Source of the DNA: Streptantibioticus_A sp037034305
Lineage (GTDB): Bacteria > Actinomycetota > Actinomycetes > Streptomycetales > Streptomycetaceae
Direction: 5' to 3'
Length of the DNA stretch: 64,000 nt
NCBI GenBank assembly: GCA_037034305.1
Contig: JBAGJY010000004.1
Location: forward strand, 62,001 to 126,000
Shown here: positions 33,828-42,837 of the stretch, piece by piece
Layout: every line of letters begins with the position of its first letter
Numbering within the stretch: the stretch's first letter is position 1
Position numbers and translations under genes: made by a program
Notes under the pieces: model-generated
The model's input: only the letters and a program-made list of their open reading frames with translations
Told to the model about the DNA's origin: nothing
The model's database searches: none

Positions 33828-36053
33828 ATGAGCAACATCCCCGAGACCGGCCGCACCCAGCGGGTCACCATCCGCCTGATCATCTTGCAGATCCTGGTCG
33901 CCTCACTGCTGCTCACCCTCGGCGGACGGCTGTGGTACCTGCAGATCCGCAACGGCGAGCAGTACACCCAGGAAGCCGACAACAACCACATCCAGGAAGT
34001 CGTGGACCCGGCGGTACGCGGCCAGATCCTGGACGCCCGCGGCGTCCCGCTGGCCGACAACCAGACCCGACTGGTCGTCACCGTCAGCCGCACCGACATC
34101 ATGAAGATGAAGGACGGCGGCAAGGCCGTGCTCACCCGGCTCGCGGGCGTGCTCGGCATGAAGTACCAGGACGTCGCCGACAAGGTGCGGCTGTGCGACG
34201 CCAAGACCCCGCGCCCGTGCTGGAACGGCTCCCCCTACCAGCCGATCCCGATCACCGACACGGCCACCACCCAGCAGGCGCTGCAGATCATGGAGCGCCG
34301 CGAGGACTTCCCCGGCATCGCCGCCCAGCCCACCGCGGTACGCCGCTACCCGGGCCCGGACGGCTCCAACACCGCCCAGGTACTGGGCTACCTCTCGCCG
34401 GTCACCGACGACGAGATCCAGGCGTCGATGAAGAACGGCCAGCCCACCCTGCAACGCTCCGACCAGGTGGGCCGCTCCGGCCTCGAACACACCTACGACA
34501 GCCAACTGCGCGGCAAGGCCGGTGTCACCCGGTACGAGGTGGACAACCGCGGCCGGGTCATCGGCAACGCCGGCGACACCCCGGCGCAGCCCGGCGACTC
34601 GATAGTGACCAGCATCGACTCCCGGGTCCAGGCGATCACCGAGAAGCAGCTCGCCGCCGCGATGCAGGACGCCCGCAACACCTACGACACCGTCACCCAC
34701 GAGAACTACAAGGCCGACTCCGGCGCCGCCGTGGTGATGGACGTACACACCGGCCAGGTCATCGCGATGGCCAGCGCGCCCACCTACGACCCCAACGAGT
34801 GGGTGGGCGGCATCTCCGCCAAGGACTACGCCGCGCTCACCGGCAAGGACTCCGACTACCCGCTGCTCAACAGGGCCACCCAGGGGCAGTCGGCGCCCGG
34901 TTCGACCTTCAAGGTCATCTCCACCTCGGCGGCGGTCAACGCCGGGTACGACATCAACGGGCACTACTCCTGCCCGTCGAGCATGTCCATCGGCGGCCAG
35001 GTCTTCAAGAACTTCGAGGGTGAGCAGGCGGGCGACATCAGCCTCGCCCACGCCCTGGAGATCTCCTGCGACACCGTCTTCTACGGGCTCTCCTACGACC
35101 AGTGGCTCAAGGACGGCGGCAACAACCCCAAGAACCCCAAGGACTGGTTCTACAAGACGGCCCACCAGTTCGGGCTCGGGGCCAAGACCGGCGTGGACCT
35201 GCCGGGCGAGGTCCCCGGTCGCGTCCCGGACCGGCAGTGGAAGCAGGCGGAGTACGACGCGATGAAGAAGTCCTGGTGCGCCCAGGCCGCGTCCGGAAAG
35301 CACGACTACGCCACCGACATCGCCCGCGAGGACTGCGTCGACGGCAACCGGATGCGCGCCGGTGACTCCGTCAACTACGCGATCGGCCAGGGAGACACGC
35401 TCGTCACCCCGATCCAGATGGCGAGGATCTACTCCGCCATCGCCAACGGCGGCACCCTCTACCAGCCGACCATCGGCAAGGCCGTCGTCAGTCCGGACGG
35501 CAAGCACATCCAGCCCATCGACCCCAAGTCGGTCGGCAAGCTGCCCGACACGCCGCAGACCATCCACTACATCGACGACGCGCTGGCCGGGGTGATCACC
35601 AGCGGTACCGCCGCCTGGAAGTTCGGCGGATGGCCGCAGGACAAGATCACCCTGCACGCCAAGACCGGTACCGCGGAGGTCTACGGCAAGCAGACCACCT
35701 CGTGGTTCGCCACGTACAGCAAGGACTACGCGATCGTCATGACCATCTCGCAGGGTGGTACCGGATCCGGTGGTTCCGGTCAGGCGGTGCGCAACATCTA
35801 CTCCGCGCTGTACGGCGTCCAGCCGGACGGGTCGATCGACCCCAAGAAGGGCCTGCTGCCCACCCCGCAGCACAGCCTGCCGAAGTTCGGCCCGGACGGA
35901 CTGGTCCAGCAGGCCGCCCTGACCACCCCCGCACCGACCCGGTTCGCCTACCCCGGCGACGACTCCCGCGTCCCCGGCCAGGCGACCACACTGCTCGCGC
36001 TGGCCCCGGAGCGCAACGAGAAACTGCTGCTCGGGCGGAGGTACCACGCATGA
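33828..36053 (+). CDS. mrdA: Penicillin-binding protein 2 (class B transpeptidase, PBP2/MrdA type)
   Basis: This monofunctional peptidoglycan transpeptidase partners RodA. The protein has 741 residues: an N-terminal membrane helix (RLIILQILVASLLLTLGGRL, about 16-35), a dimerisation/pedestal domain, then the penicillin-binding domain. Active-site motifs are SxxK with Ser359 (GSTFK), SxN at 514-516 (SVN) and KTG at 612-614 (AKTGTAEVYG). All catalytic residues are present. About 70 residues of disordered tail end the chain. Its TGA overlaps the rodA ATG (ATGA), which indicates translational coupling. Confidence 0.96.
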   Translation: MSNIPETGRTQRVTIRLIILQILVASLLLTLGGRLWYLQIRNGEQYTQEADNNHIQEVVDPAVRGQILDARGVPLADNQTRLVVTVSRTDIMKMKDGGKAVLTRLAGVLGMKYQDVADKVRLCDAKTPRPCWNGSPYQPIPITDTATTQQALQIMERREDFPGIAAQPTAVRRYPGPDGSNTAQVLGYLSPVTDDEIQASMKNGQPTLQRSDQVGRSGLEHTYDSQLRGKAGVTRYEVDNRGRVIGNAGDTPAQPGDSIVTSIDSRVQAITEKQLAAAMQDARNTYDTVTHENYKADSGAAVVMDVHTGQVIAMASAPTYDPNEWVGGISAKDYAALTGKDSDYPLLNRATQGQSAPGSTFKVISTSAAVNAGYDINGHYSCPSSMSIGGQVFKNFEGEQAGDISLAHALEISCDTVFYGLSYDQWLKDGGNNPKNPKDWFYKTAHQFGLGAKTGVDLPGEVPGRVPDRQWKQAEYDAMKKSWCAQAASGKHDYATDIAREDCVDGNRMRAGDSVNYAIGQGDTLVTPIQMARIYSAIANGGTLYQPTIGKAVVSPDGKHIQPIDPKSVGKLPDTPQTIHYIDDALAGVITSGTAAWKFGGWPQDKITLHAKTGTAEVYGKQTTSWFATYSKDYAIVMTISQGGTGSGGSGQAVRNIYSALYGVQPDGSIDPKKGLLPTPQHSLPKFGPDGLVQQAALTTPAPTRFAYPGDDSRVPGQATTLLALAPERNEKLLLGRRYHA

Positions 36054-37255
36054 CGAGCAGCAGCTTCAGCGGCTACTCGATCCGCCGGTTCACCCCGGAA
36101 CGCTCCACCCTGGGCAAGCTGCTGGCCCGGGACTCGGTGGTGCGGCGGATGGACTGGATACTGGTCGCCGCCGCCATAGCGCTGTCCGCGGTCGGCTCGC
36201 TGCTCGTCTGGTCGGCGACCCGCGGCCGCACCTCCATCAACCACGGCGATCCGCAGTACTTCCTGATCCGCCATCTGATGAACCTGGCCATAGGGATCGC
36301 GCTGGCCGTCGGCACCATCGTGGTCGGCCACCGCAGGGTGCGCGGGATCATCCCGATCCTGTACGCGATCTCGATCCTGCTGCTGCTCGCCGTGCTCTCC
36401 CCGCTCGGCTCCACGGTCAACGGCGCGCACTCGTGGATCGTCATCGGCGGCGGATTCTCGCTGCAGCCCTCGGAGTTCGCCAAGATCACCATCGTGCTGG
36501 GCATGGCGATGATCCTGTCCGCACGGGTGGACGCGGGCGACCAACTGCACCCCGACAGCCGCACGGTGCTCCAGTCCCTCGGCCTGGCCGTCGCGCCGAT
36601 GTGCGTCATCCTGCTGATGCCGGACCTCGGCTCGACCATGGTCATCGTGGTGACGGTACTCGGCGTGCTGCTCGCCTCCGGCGCGTCCAACCGCTGGGTG
36701 TTCGGGCTGCTGACCGTCGGCGCGGCGGGAGCGGTGGCGGTCTGGCAACTCCATCTGCTCAGCAAGTACCAGATCGACCGCTTCGCGGCCTTCGCCAACC
36801 CGGCCCTGGACCCCTCCGGCGTCGGCTACAACACCGCGCAGGCACGCATCGCCATCGGCTCCGGCGGGCTGCTGGGCAAGGGCCTCTTCCACGGCACGCA
36901 GACCACCGGCCAGTTCGTCCCCGAGCAGCAGACCGACTTCGTGTTCACCGTGGCGGGCGAGGAACTGGGCTTCGTCGGCGCGGGGCTGATCATCTTGCTG
37001 GTCGGCATCATCCTGTGGCGGGCCTGCCGGATCTCCCGGCAGGCCACGGACCTGTACGGCACGATCATCGCGGCCGGGATAGTGGCCTGGTTCGCCTTCC
37101 AGTCGTTCGAGAACATCGGGATGACACTGGGCATCATGCCCGTGGCGGGCATTCCGCTGCCGTTCGTCTCCTACGGCGGATCATCGATGTTCGCGGTGTG
37201 GATCGGCGTCGGCCTGCTCCAGTCGGTACGGATGCAGCGGCCCGTCTCCGCGTAG
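36050..37255 (+). CDS. rodA: RodA/FtsW/SpoVE-family peptidoglycan glycosyltransferase
   Basis: RodA is a SEDS-family polymerase that makes glycan strands from lipid II together with the class B PBP encoded upstream. The protein has 401 residues and about ten membrane helices. Family motifs are NGAHSWIVIGGGFSLQPSEF (conserved QPSE), the downstream KGLFHGTQTTGQFVPEQQTD and the terminal GIPLPFVSYGGSSMF. ATG 36050 overlaps the pbp2 stop by 4 bases, and GCGGAGG is the ribosome site. It is the last gene of the cluster and ends before a perfect hairpin. In Streptomyces the gene is also called sfr. Confidence 0.95.
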   Translation: MTSSSFSGYSIRRFTPERSTLGKLLARDSVVRRMDWILVAAAIALSAVGSLLVWSATRGRTSINHGDPQYFLIRHLMNLAIGIALAVGTIVVGHRRVRGIIPILYAISILLLLAVLSPLGSTVNGAHSWIVIGGGFSLQPSEFAKITIVLGMAMILSARVDAGDQLHPDSRTVLQSLGLAVAPMCVILLMPDLGSTMVIVVTVLGVLLASGASNRWVFGLLTVGAAGAVAVWQLHLLSKYQIDRFAAFANPALDPSGVGYNTAQARIAIGSGGLLGKGLFHGTQTTGQFVPEQQTDFVFTVAGEELGFVGAGLIILLVGIILWRACRISRQATDLYGTIIAAGIVAWFAFQSFENIGMTLGIMPVAGIPLPFVSYGGSSMFAVWIGVGLLQSVRMQRPVSA

Positions 37256-37257
37256 CG

Positions 37258-37293
37258 CCCGCCGTGCCGGGGCCGCGCCCCCGGCACGGCGGG
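37258..37293 (+). terminator. Hairpin after rodA
   Basis: Perfect 15-bp stem: CCCGCCGTGCCGGGG (37258-37272) pairs with 37279-37293 around a 6-base loop. It closes the mre-pbp2-rodA transcript. Confidence 0.88.
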
Positions 37294-37349
37294 AGCGGCT
37301 GGGCGCAGCGCACCACGACGGCACCGTTGCGGCAGGCAGCCAGCGACAC

Positions 37350-37355
37350 TACCGT
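37350..37355 (+). promoter_or_regulatory. -10 element (TACCGT), leaderless promoter of the CYTH-CHAD gene
   Basis: TACCGT ends 6 bases before ATG 37362. No ribosome site is visible. Confidence 0.5.
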
Positions 37356-37361
37356 CCAGAC

Positions 37362-38870
37362 ATGGGGAAGCGTCTGCGGGAGACCGAGCGCACGTACCAG
37401 GCCGCACAAGGGGCCGCCGAGCCCGACCTGTCAGGGCTGCCCGGCGTCGCCTCGGTGCGGCTGCTGAACCCGGCGGAACTCGACGCCGTCTACTTCGACA
37501 CCCCCGGCCTCGCGCTCGCCGCCCGCCACATCACCCTGCGCCGCAGAACCGGCGGCGAGGACGCCGGATGGCACCTCAAGCTGCCCACCGCCCAGGCCGA
37601 CACCCGCACCGAGGTGCACGCCCCGCTCGGCCGCTCCACCCGCACCGTGCCCGCCGCACTGCTCACCGAGGTCCTCGTGCACACCCGGGGCCGCCCGCTC
37701 GCCCCCGTCGCACGACTGCGCAACCACCGCCAGCGCTGCCAACTGCTCGACGCCAACGCCACCCCGCTCGCCGAGATCGCCCACGACCACGTCACCGTCG
37801 ACTACCCCGACGAACGCGACCCCCTGTCCTGGGCTGAGACCGAGGTCGAACTCCTCGGCGGAAAGCCGAAGTTGCTCGACGCCGTGGAGGACCGGCTGGC
37901 CGCCGCGGGCTACCACCGCTCCGCCCACCCCTCGAAACTGCTGCACGCCCTCGGCGACCGCATCCCGCCCGCCCCACCGGCCCCGCCCGACACCATCGCC
38001 ACCGCGGGCGACGCCGCCCTGGCCTACCTCCACGAACAGGTACGGGCCATCGCCGCGTACGACCCCGCGGTGCGCCGCGACGAGCCCGACGCCGTACACC
38101 AGATGCGGGTCGCCACCCGCCGCCTGCGCAGCGCCCTCAAGACCTACCGCAGGGAACTCGACCGGGCCGTCACCGACCCCGTCGGCGACGAGCTGAAGTG
38201 GCTGGCCGAAGTCCTCGGTGTGGAACGGGACCGCGAGGTGCTCGCCGAGCGGCTGGCCGAGCGCACCGCCGACCTCGACCCCGAACTGCGCACCGAGCAA
38301 CTGCGCGACCGGATCGGCCACCCACACAACGGCCCCCGCGGCACCGCCCGCCGCCAACTGCTGCGGCAACTGCGCGGCGAGCGCTACTTCGCCCTGCTCG
38401 ACCGCCTCGACGCGCTGCTGGCCGCCCCTCCGCTGCGCGACCCCGCCAAGCGCCCGGCCGAGGAGGCGGTGCGCCGGGCGGTGCGCCACGACCACCGCCG
38501 ACTCGCCGGCCGGGTGGCCGAGTCGCTGGCGTTGCCCCCGGGCACCGGCCGGGACCTCGCCCTGCACGACGCCCGCAAGGCCGCCAAGCGGGCCAGATAC
38601 GCCGCCGAGTCCGCCCGCCCGGTCCTGGGCACACCCGCCGAGCGGCACCGCGCCCGCCTCGCCGACCTGCAGAAACTGCTCGGCGAGCACCAGGACAGCG
38701 TGATCTGCCGGGAGGCGATCCGGCGGCTCGCCGACGCCGCACGCCAGGCCGGTGAGGACACCTTCCCGTACGGCGCGCTGCACCAGATGGAGCGGGAACG
38801 CGCCGGTGCGGTGGAGGCCGCCCTGCCCAAGGCATGGCGCAGGACGGACCGCGGGCCGCTCGCGGGCTGA
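37362..38870 (+). CDS. CYTH and CHAD domain protein (polyphosphate-related)
   Basis: This 502-residue two-domain protein has an N-terminal CYTH/triphosphate-tunnel domain (about 1-205) with RETERTYQ, YFDTPGLALAARHITLRRRT, WHLKLP and WAETEVELLGG. A C-terminal CHAD helical bundle (about 215-495) has the conserved His/Arg motifs VHQMRVATRRLRSALKTYR and LHDARKAAKRARYAAE. CHAD domains bind polyphosphate and CYTH domains hydrolyse triphosphates or bind polyphosphate, so a role in polyphosphate metabolism is likely. The usual ExExK of CYTH reads ETERT, so catalysis in that domain is uncertain. It is a stand-alone gene. Confidence 0.88.
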   Translation: MGKRLRETERTYQAAQGAAEPDLSGLPGVASVRLLNPAELDAVYFDTPGLALAARHITLRRRTGGEDAGWHLKLPTAQADTRTEVHAPLGRSTRTVPAALLTEVLVHTRGRPLAPVARLRNHRQRCQLLDANATPLAEIAHDHVTVDYPDERDPLSWAETEVELLGGKPKLLDAVEDRLAAAGYHRSAHPSKLLHALGDRIPPAPPAPPDTIATAGDAALAYLHEQVRAIAAYDPAVRRDEPDAVHQMRVATRRLRSALKTYRRELDRAVTDPVGDELKWLAEVLGVERDREVLAERLAERTADLDPELRTEQLRDRIGHPHNGPRGTARRQLLRQLRGERYFALLDRLDALLAAPPLRDPAKRPAEEAVRRAVRHDHRRLAGRVAESLALPPGTGRDLALHDARKAAKRARYAAESARPVLGTPAERHRARLADLQKLLGEHQDSVICREAIRRLADAARQAGEDTFPYGALHQMERERAGAVEAALPKAWRRTDRGPLAG

Positions 38871-38943
38871 GCGGCGCACGGGACTCGGTTACGCTGGATG
38901 GTCGACCCTGCCAGCTCACGAGAGACAGTCGAGAGACCCCAAG

Positions 38944-40869
38944 ATGCCTGTCGAGTCGGTCTTCCCACGCCTGGAAGCGCTTCTCCCACATGTCCAGAAG
39001 CCGATCCAGTACGTCGGCGGAGAACTCAACTCCACCGTCAAGGACTGGGACGCCTGCGATGTGCGCTGGTCGCTGATGTACCCGGACGCCTACGAGGTCG
39101 GACTGCCCAACCAGGGCGTCATGATCCTCTACGAGGTGCTCAACGAGCGCGAGGGCGTGCTGGCCGAGCGCACCTACAGCGTCTGGCCGGACCTCGAGGC
39201 GCTGATGCGCGAGCACGGCGTCCCCCAGTTCACCGTGGACGCGCACCGCCCGGTGCGGGCCTTCGACGTGCTCGGCGTGTCCTTCTCCACCGAACTGGGC
39301 TACACCAATCTGCTCACCGCGCTCGACCTGTCCGGCATCCCGTTGGAGGCCAAGGACCGCACCCTGGACGACCCGATCGTGCTCGCCGGCGGCCACGCCG
39401 CCTTCAACCCCGAGCCGATCGCGGACTTCATCGACGCGGCCGTCATCGGCGACGGCGAGCAGGCCGTACTGGAGATGACCGACGTCATCCGCGCCTGGAA
39501 GGCGGAGGGCCGCCCGGGCGGCCGTGACGAGCTGCTGCTGCGGCTGGCCAAGACCGGTGGGGTGTACGTACCGAAGTACTACGACGTGGAGTACCTGCCG
39601 GACGGCCGGATCGCCCGCGTCGTGCCGAACGCCTCCGGCGTGCCGTGGCGGGTCTCCAAGCACACCGTGATGGACCTCGACGAGTGGCCGTACCCCAAGC
39701 AGCCACTGGTCCCGCTGGCCGAGACGGTGCACGAGCGGATGTCGGTGGAGATCTTCCGCGGCTGCACCCGCGGCTGCCGCTTCTGCCAGGCGGGCATGAT
39801 CACCCGCCCGGTGCGCGAGCGGAGCATCACCGGCATCGGCGAGATGGTCGACCAGGGCCTGAAGGCCACCGGCTTCGAGGAGGTCGGCCTGCTGTCGCTG
39901 TCCTCCGCCGACCACAGCGAGATCGGCGACGTCGCCAAGGGGCTGGCCGACCGGTACGAGGACGACAAGATCGGCCTGTCCCTGCCGTCCACCCGGGTCG
40001 ACGCCTTCAACATCGACCTGGCCAACGAGCTGACCAGGAACGGCCGCCGGTCCGGCCTGACCTTCGCGCCCGAGGGCGGCTCGGAGCGGATCCGCAAGGT
40101 CATCAACAAAATGGTCTCGGAAGAGGACCTGATCCGTACCGTCGCCACCGCGTACGGCAACGGCTGGCGCCAGGTGAAGCTGTACTTCATGTGCGGCCTG
40201 CCGACCGAGACCGACGAGGACGTGCTGCAGATCGCGGACATGGCGACCAAGGTGATCGCCAAGGGACGTGAGGTGTCGAAGTCCAACGACATCCGCTGCA
40301 CGGTGTCCATCGGCGGCTTCGTGCCCAAGCCGCACACCCCGTTCCAGTGGGCGCCGCAGCTGTCCGCCGAGGAGACCGACGCCCGGCTGGAGAAGCTGCG
40401 CGACAAGATCCGCGGCGACAAGAAGTACGGCCGCTCGATCGGCTTCCGCTACCACGACGGCAAGCCCGGCATCGTGGAGGGCCTGCTCTCCCGCGGCGAC
40501 CGCCGGATCGGCGCGGTCATCCGCGCGGTCTACGAGGACGGCGGCCGGTTCGACGGCTGGCGGGAGTACTTCAGCTACGACCGCTGGATGGAGTGCGCCG
40601 AGAAGGTGCTGCCGCGGTACGGCGTGGACGTCGACTGGTACACCACCCGCGAGCGCGGCTACGAGGAGGTCCTGCCCTGGGACCACCTCGACTCCGGCCT
40701 GGACAAGGACTGGCTCTGGGAGGACTGGCAGGACGCCCTCGACGAGACCGAGGTCGAGGACTGCCGCTGGACGCCTTGCTTCGATTGTGGGGTGTGTCCG
40801 CAGATGGACACCCATATCCAGATCGGCCCCACGGGCAGGAAGCTGCTGCCGCTGACGGTCGTCAAGTAG
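38944..40869 (+). CDS. B12-binding-domain radical SAM protein (TIGR03960 family)
   Basis: The protein has 641 residues. The N-terminal part (about 40-230) resembles a cobalamin-binding fold without an obvious cobalamin His motif. The central radical SAM domain has the 4Fe-4S cluster motif C274-x3-C278-x2-C281 (RGCTRGCRFCQAGM), then SLSSADHSEIG and LYFMCGLPTETDEDV. Cys residues near the end (CFDCGVCPQ) may hold another cluster. The family (TIGR03960) is normally followed by a DUF2344 partner and rne, as here except for the inserted VapBC pair. Exact substrate unknown; tRNA or rRNA modification has been suggested. ATG 38944 fits the conserved start. Confidence 0.93.
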   Translation: MPVESVFPRLEALLPHVQKPIQYVGGELNSTVKDWDACDVRWSLMYPDAYEVGLPNQGVMILYEVLNEREGVLAERTYSVWPDLEALMREHGVPQFTVDAHRPVRAFDVLGVSFSTELGYTNLLTALDLSGIPLEAKDRTLDDPIVLAGGHAAFNPEPIADFIDAAVIGDGEQAVLEMTDVIRAWKAEGRPGGRDELLLRLAKTGGVYVPKYYDVEYLPDGRIARVVPNASGVPWRVSKHTVMDLDEWPYPKQPLVPLAETVHERMSVEIFRGCTRGCRFCQAGMITRPVRERSITGIGEMVDQGLKATGFEEVGLLSLSSADHSEIGDVAKGLADRYEDDKIGLSLPSTRVDAFNIDLANELTRNGRRSGLTFAPEGGSERIRKVINKMVSEEDLIRTVATAYGNGWRQVKLYFMCGLPTETDEDVLQIADMATKVIAKGREVSKSNDIRCTVSIGGFVPKPHTPFQWAPQLSAEETDARLEKLRDKIRGDKKYGRSIGFRYHDGKPGIVEGLLSRGDRRIGAVIRAVYEDGGRFDGWREYFSYDRWMECAEKVLPRYGVDVDWYTTRERGYEEVLPWDHLDSGLDKDWLWEDWQDALDETEVEDCRWTPCFDCGVCPQMDTHIQIGPTGRKLLPLTVVK

Positions 40870-40887
40870 CGCCGCCGTCCTGGCACG

Positions 40888-40925
40888 AAGGCCCCACCGC
40901 TGCACGCGGTGGGGCCTTTATGTTT
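40888..40925 (+). terminator. Intrinsic terminator after the radical SAM gene
   Basis: Perfect 12-bp stem: AAGGCCCCACCG (40888-40899) pairs with 40907-40918 around a 7-base loop, then TATGTTTGT. Confidence 0.92.
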
Positions 40926-40963
40926 GTCGGACGAGCAGAAATGTTTCTGCATTGAGGTGGGCT

Positions 40964-40972
40964 GTATATACT
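40964..40972 (+). promoter_or_regulatory. vapBC promoter (-10) with GTATATAC palindrome
   Basis: An unusually AT-rich spot in this genome. TATACT (40967-40972) is a good -10, overlapped by the palindrome GTATATAC (40964-40971). It stands 27 bases before the vapB ATG, a natural place for autorepression by the VapB-VapC complex. Confidence 0.5.
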
Positions 40973-40998
40973 AAATGGTGTCGACGGAGGTGGTACGT

Positions 40999-41217
40999 AT
41001 GGCCAAGACTGTGATCGACCTCGATGAAGAGGCCCTGGCGCTCGCTGCCGAGGAGCTTGGTACGAAGACCAAGAAGGACACGGTGAACGCGGCGCTCGCC
41101 GCAATAGGAGCGCGGAAGCGACGCAGGGCGGCGATCGAGAACTTGCGGCGGCTCGCCGAGGATGGGAGCTTCGACAAGCTCTTGGAGCCAGGCTTCAAAG
41201 AGGAGGTTTGGCGCTAG
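40999..41217 (+). CDS. vapB: VapB-type antitoxin
   Basis: This 72-residue antitoxin has an N-terminal ribbon-helix-helix-like DNA-binding segment (AKTVIDLDEEALALAAEELG, then TKKDTVNAALAAIGARKRRR). The C-terminal toxin-wrapping tail (LRRLAEDGSFDKLLEPGFKE) is typical of VapB partners of PIN toxins. ATG 40999 is preceded by GGAGG at good spacing; an upstream in-frame ATG (40975) has no ribosome site. The toxin GTG immediately follows the TAG stop. It neutralises VapC and probably represses the operon (family knowledge). Confidence 0.88.
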   Translation: MAKTVIDLDEEALALAAEELGTKTKKDTVNAALAAIGARKRRRAAIENLRRLAEDGSFDKLLEPGFKEEVWR

Positions 41218-41643
41218 GTGGGCGGTGCTGAACACTTCCTCATCGACACCTCGGCTGCCTCGCGCATTCTTCGCCCGGAACCCTTCGCTGTCTGGGGCGA
41301 AGTGTTGCTGCAAGGGCGGGTCTCGATGTGCGAATCGACCATGATCGAGATGCTCTATTCGGCGCGGTCAGCGGATGACCGCAAGGCGATGAAGACGAGC
41401 ATGGCCGAGTTGTACGCATGGCGGCCCATGCCGGAGAGCGCCTGGCGCGATGCAGAGGCACTGCAAGACGTGCTCACCGGCGCGGGCGTTCATCGATGTG
41501 CCGGAATTGCTGATCTCATGGCGGCCGTCACTGCGCGCTACCACCGCCTGACCGTCCTGCACTACGACCGCGACTTCGAGACCATCGCGCAGCACACCGA
41601 GCTGAAGACCCGCTGGCTGGCGGAGCCGGGATCGTTGGACTGA
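41218..41643 (+). CDS. vapC: VapC toxin (PIN-domain ribonuclease)
   Basis: This 141-residue PIN-domain nuclease cuts RNA when freed from VapB. The acidic metal-binding residues are in place: Asp10 (FLIDTSA), Glu44 (TMIEMLYS), Asp99 (GIADLMAA) and Asp117/Asp119 (HYDRDFE). It starts with GTG directly abutting the vapB stop codon (TAGGTG), with GAGGAGG inside vapB as ribosome site. Codon choice is less extreme in GC than in the neighbours, consistent with horizontal gain. It separates the radical SAM gene from its usual DUF2344 neighbour. Confidence 0.9.
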   Translation: MGGAEHFLIDTSAASRILRPEPFAVWGEVLLQGRVSMCESTMIEMLYSARSADDRKAMKTSMAELYAWRPMPESAWRDAEALQDVLTGAGVHRCAGIADLMAAVTARYHRLTVLHYDRDFETIAQHTELKTRWLAEPGSLD

Positions 41644-41757
41644 GGTCCGGGCGCGCATCCCGGCCGCGTACCCTTGAGAGACGTATGACCGCTCTCATGT
41701 AAGGACTGAACGACACTGGGCAAGCGACAGCCCGAAGGCCCGCCGCCCGCACCTGCG

Positions 41758-42582
41758 GTGCAGCGCATCCGACTGCGCTACACCAAGCGCGGCCGCCTCC
41801 GGTTCACCAGCCACCGCGACTTCCAGCGCGCGTTCGAGCGGGCGCTGCGCCGCGCCGAGGTGCCCATGGCGTACTCGGCGGGGTTCACACCGCACCCCAA
41901 GGTCAGCTACGCCAACGCCGCACCCACCGGCGTGGCCAGCGAGGCCGAGTACCTGGAGATCGCGCTGACCGCGGCGCGCGACCCGGAGAAGCTGCGGCTG
42001 CTGCTCGACGAGTCGCTGCCGCCCGGCCTCGACGTGGTCGACGCGGTGGAGGCGCACACCTCCGGTCTCGCCGACCGGTTGGAGGCCTCGGTGTGGCAGC
42101 TGTGGCTGGACGGCGTCGAGCCCGCCGAGGCGCGCCGCGCGGTGGACGCGTTCCTCGCCGCCGAGGCGGTCGAGGTGCGGCGTACCACGAAGAACGGTGT
42201 ACGGACCTTCGACGCGCGCGCCGCGGTGACGGAGCTGGCGGTGGTACCGCCGGAGGCTTCGCCGCAGCACACGGCGGACGCGCTGGTATCCGTAGAACAG
42301 AGTGCCGATAGGCCGGGACGTGGTAGCTGTGCGATACTGCGGCTGGTTGTTCGGCATCTGACACCTGCCGTACGACCCGACGACGTCCTGTCCGGCCTCC
42401 GTTCGACGGCCGACCTCGCGCCGCCGGTCCCCGCAGCGGTGACCAGGCTGGCGCAGGGGCCGCTTGACGAGGAGACCGGCACGGTGACCGATCCGTTCGC
42501 GCCAGACCGCGACGCCGCCTCGGCCGTACTCAACACGGCCGCCGGGCAGCCCGTTGCGACGGTGCCGGGTGGTCCCGCGTAG
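41758..42582 (+). CDS. DUF2344 protein (TIGR03936), partner of the radical SAM protein
   Basis: The protein has 274 residues from GTG 41758. The DUF2344 signature is RIRLRYTKRGRLRFTSHRDF, then RRAEVPMAYSAGFTPHPKVS and GVASEAEYLEI. In many bacteria this domain is fused to or adjacent to the TIGR03960 radical SAM protein, so they probably act together. There is no ribosome site before GTG 41758. An in-frame CTG at 41716 has AAGGA 10 bases upstream and would add 14 residues (LGKRQPEGPPPAPA), which I remember as conserved in Streptomyces, so that may be the real start. A hairpin follows at 42626. Confidence 0.9.
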   Translation: MQRIRLRYTKRGRLRFTSHRDFQRAFERALRRAEVPMAYSAGFTPHPKVSYANAAPTGVASEAEYLEIALTAARDPEKLRLLLDESLPPGLDVVDAVEAHTSGLADRLEASVWQLWLDGVEPAEARRAVDAFLAAEAVEVRRTTKNGVRTFDARAAVTELAVVPPEASPQHTADALVSVEQSADRPGRGSCAILRLVVRHLTPAVRPDDVLSGLRSTADLAPPVPAAVTRLAQGPLDEETGTVTDPFAPDRDAASAVLNTAAGQPVATVPGGPA

Positions 42583-42625
42583 GACCGTCGTTGACGCATC
42601 GCCGATGCGCCAGGGAGTCGCCTCG

Positions 42626-42643
42626 CCGCCCGTCACCGGGCGG
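42626..42643 (+). terminator. Small hairpin after the DUF2344 gene
   Basis: CCGCCCG-tcac-CGGGCGG, a 7-bp perfect stem. The remaining rne upstream region (42644-42837) shows no gene or clear promoter. Confidence 0.5.
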
Positions 42644-42837
42644 TCAGGGGCCGTTCCTAGCGTCCGGTGACGCGCTGACCAGGAGACTTTCGCCGGTCTC
42701 GGCCATCAGGACGGGCCCGGCGAGTGAGACAACAGCTCCCGTGTGGCGCCCGTGCCCCGGGCCGCGTAGCCGTGAAGCAGCGGCCGTGGCCGGAACCAGA
42801 GCGCGGCGCCCGGGAGCGTGACGGGAGAAACGCCCGC

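Noticed and set aside
33903..36047. 714-codon minus-strand frame across pbp2
   Set aside because: A shadow of pbp2, which has all transpeptidase motifs on the plus strand.
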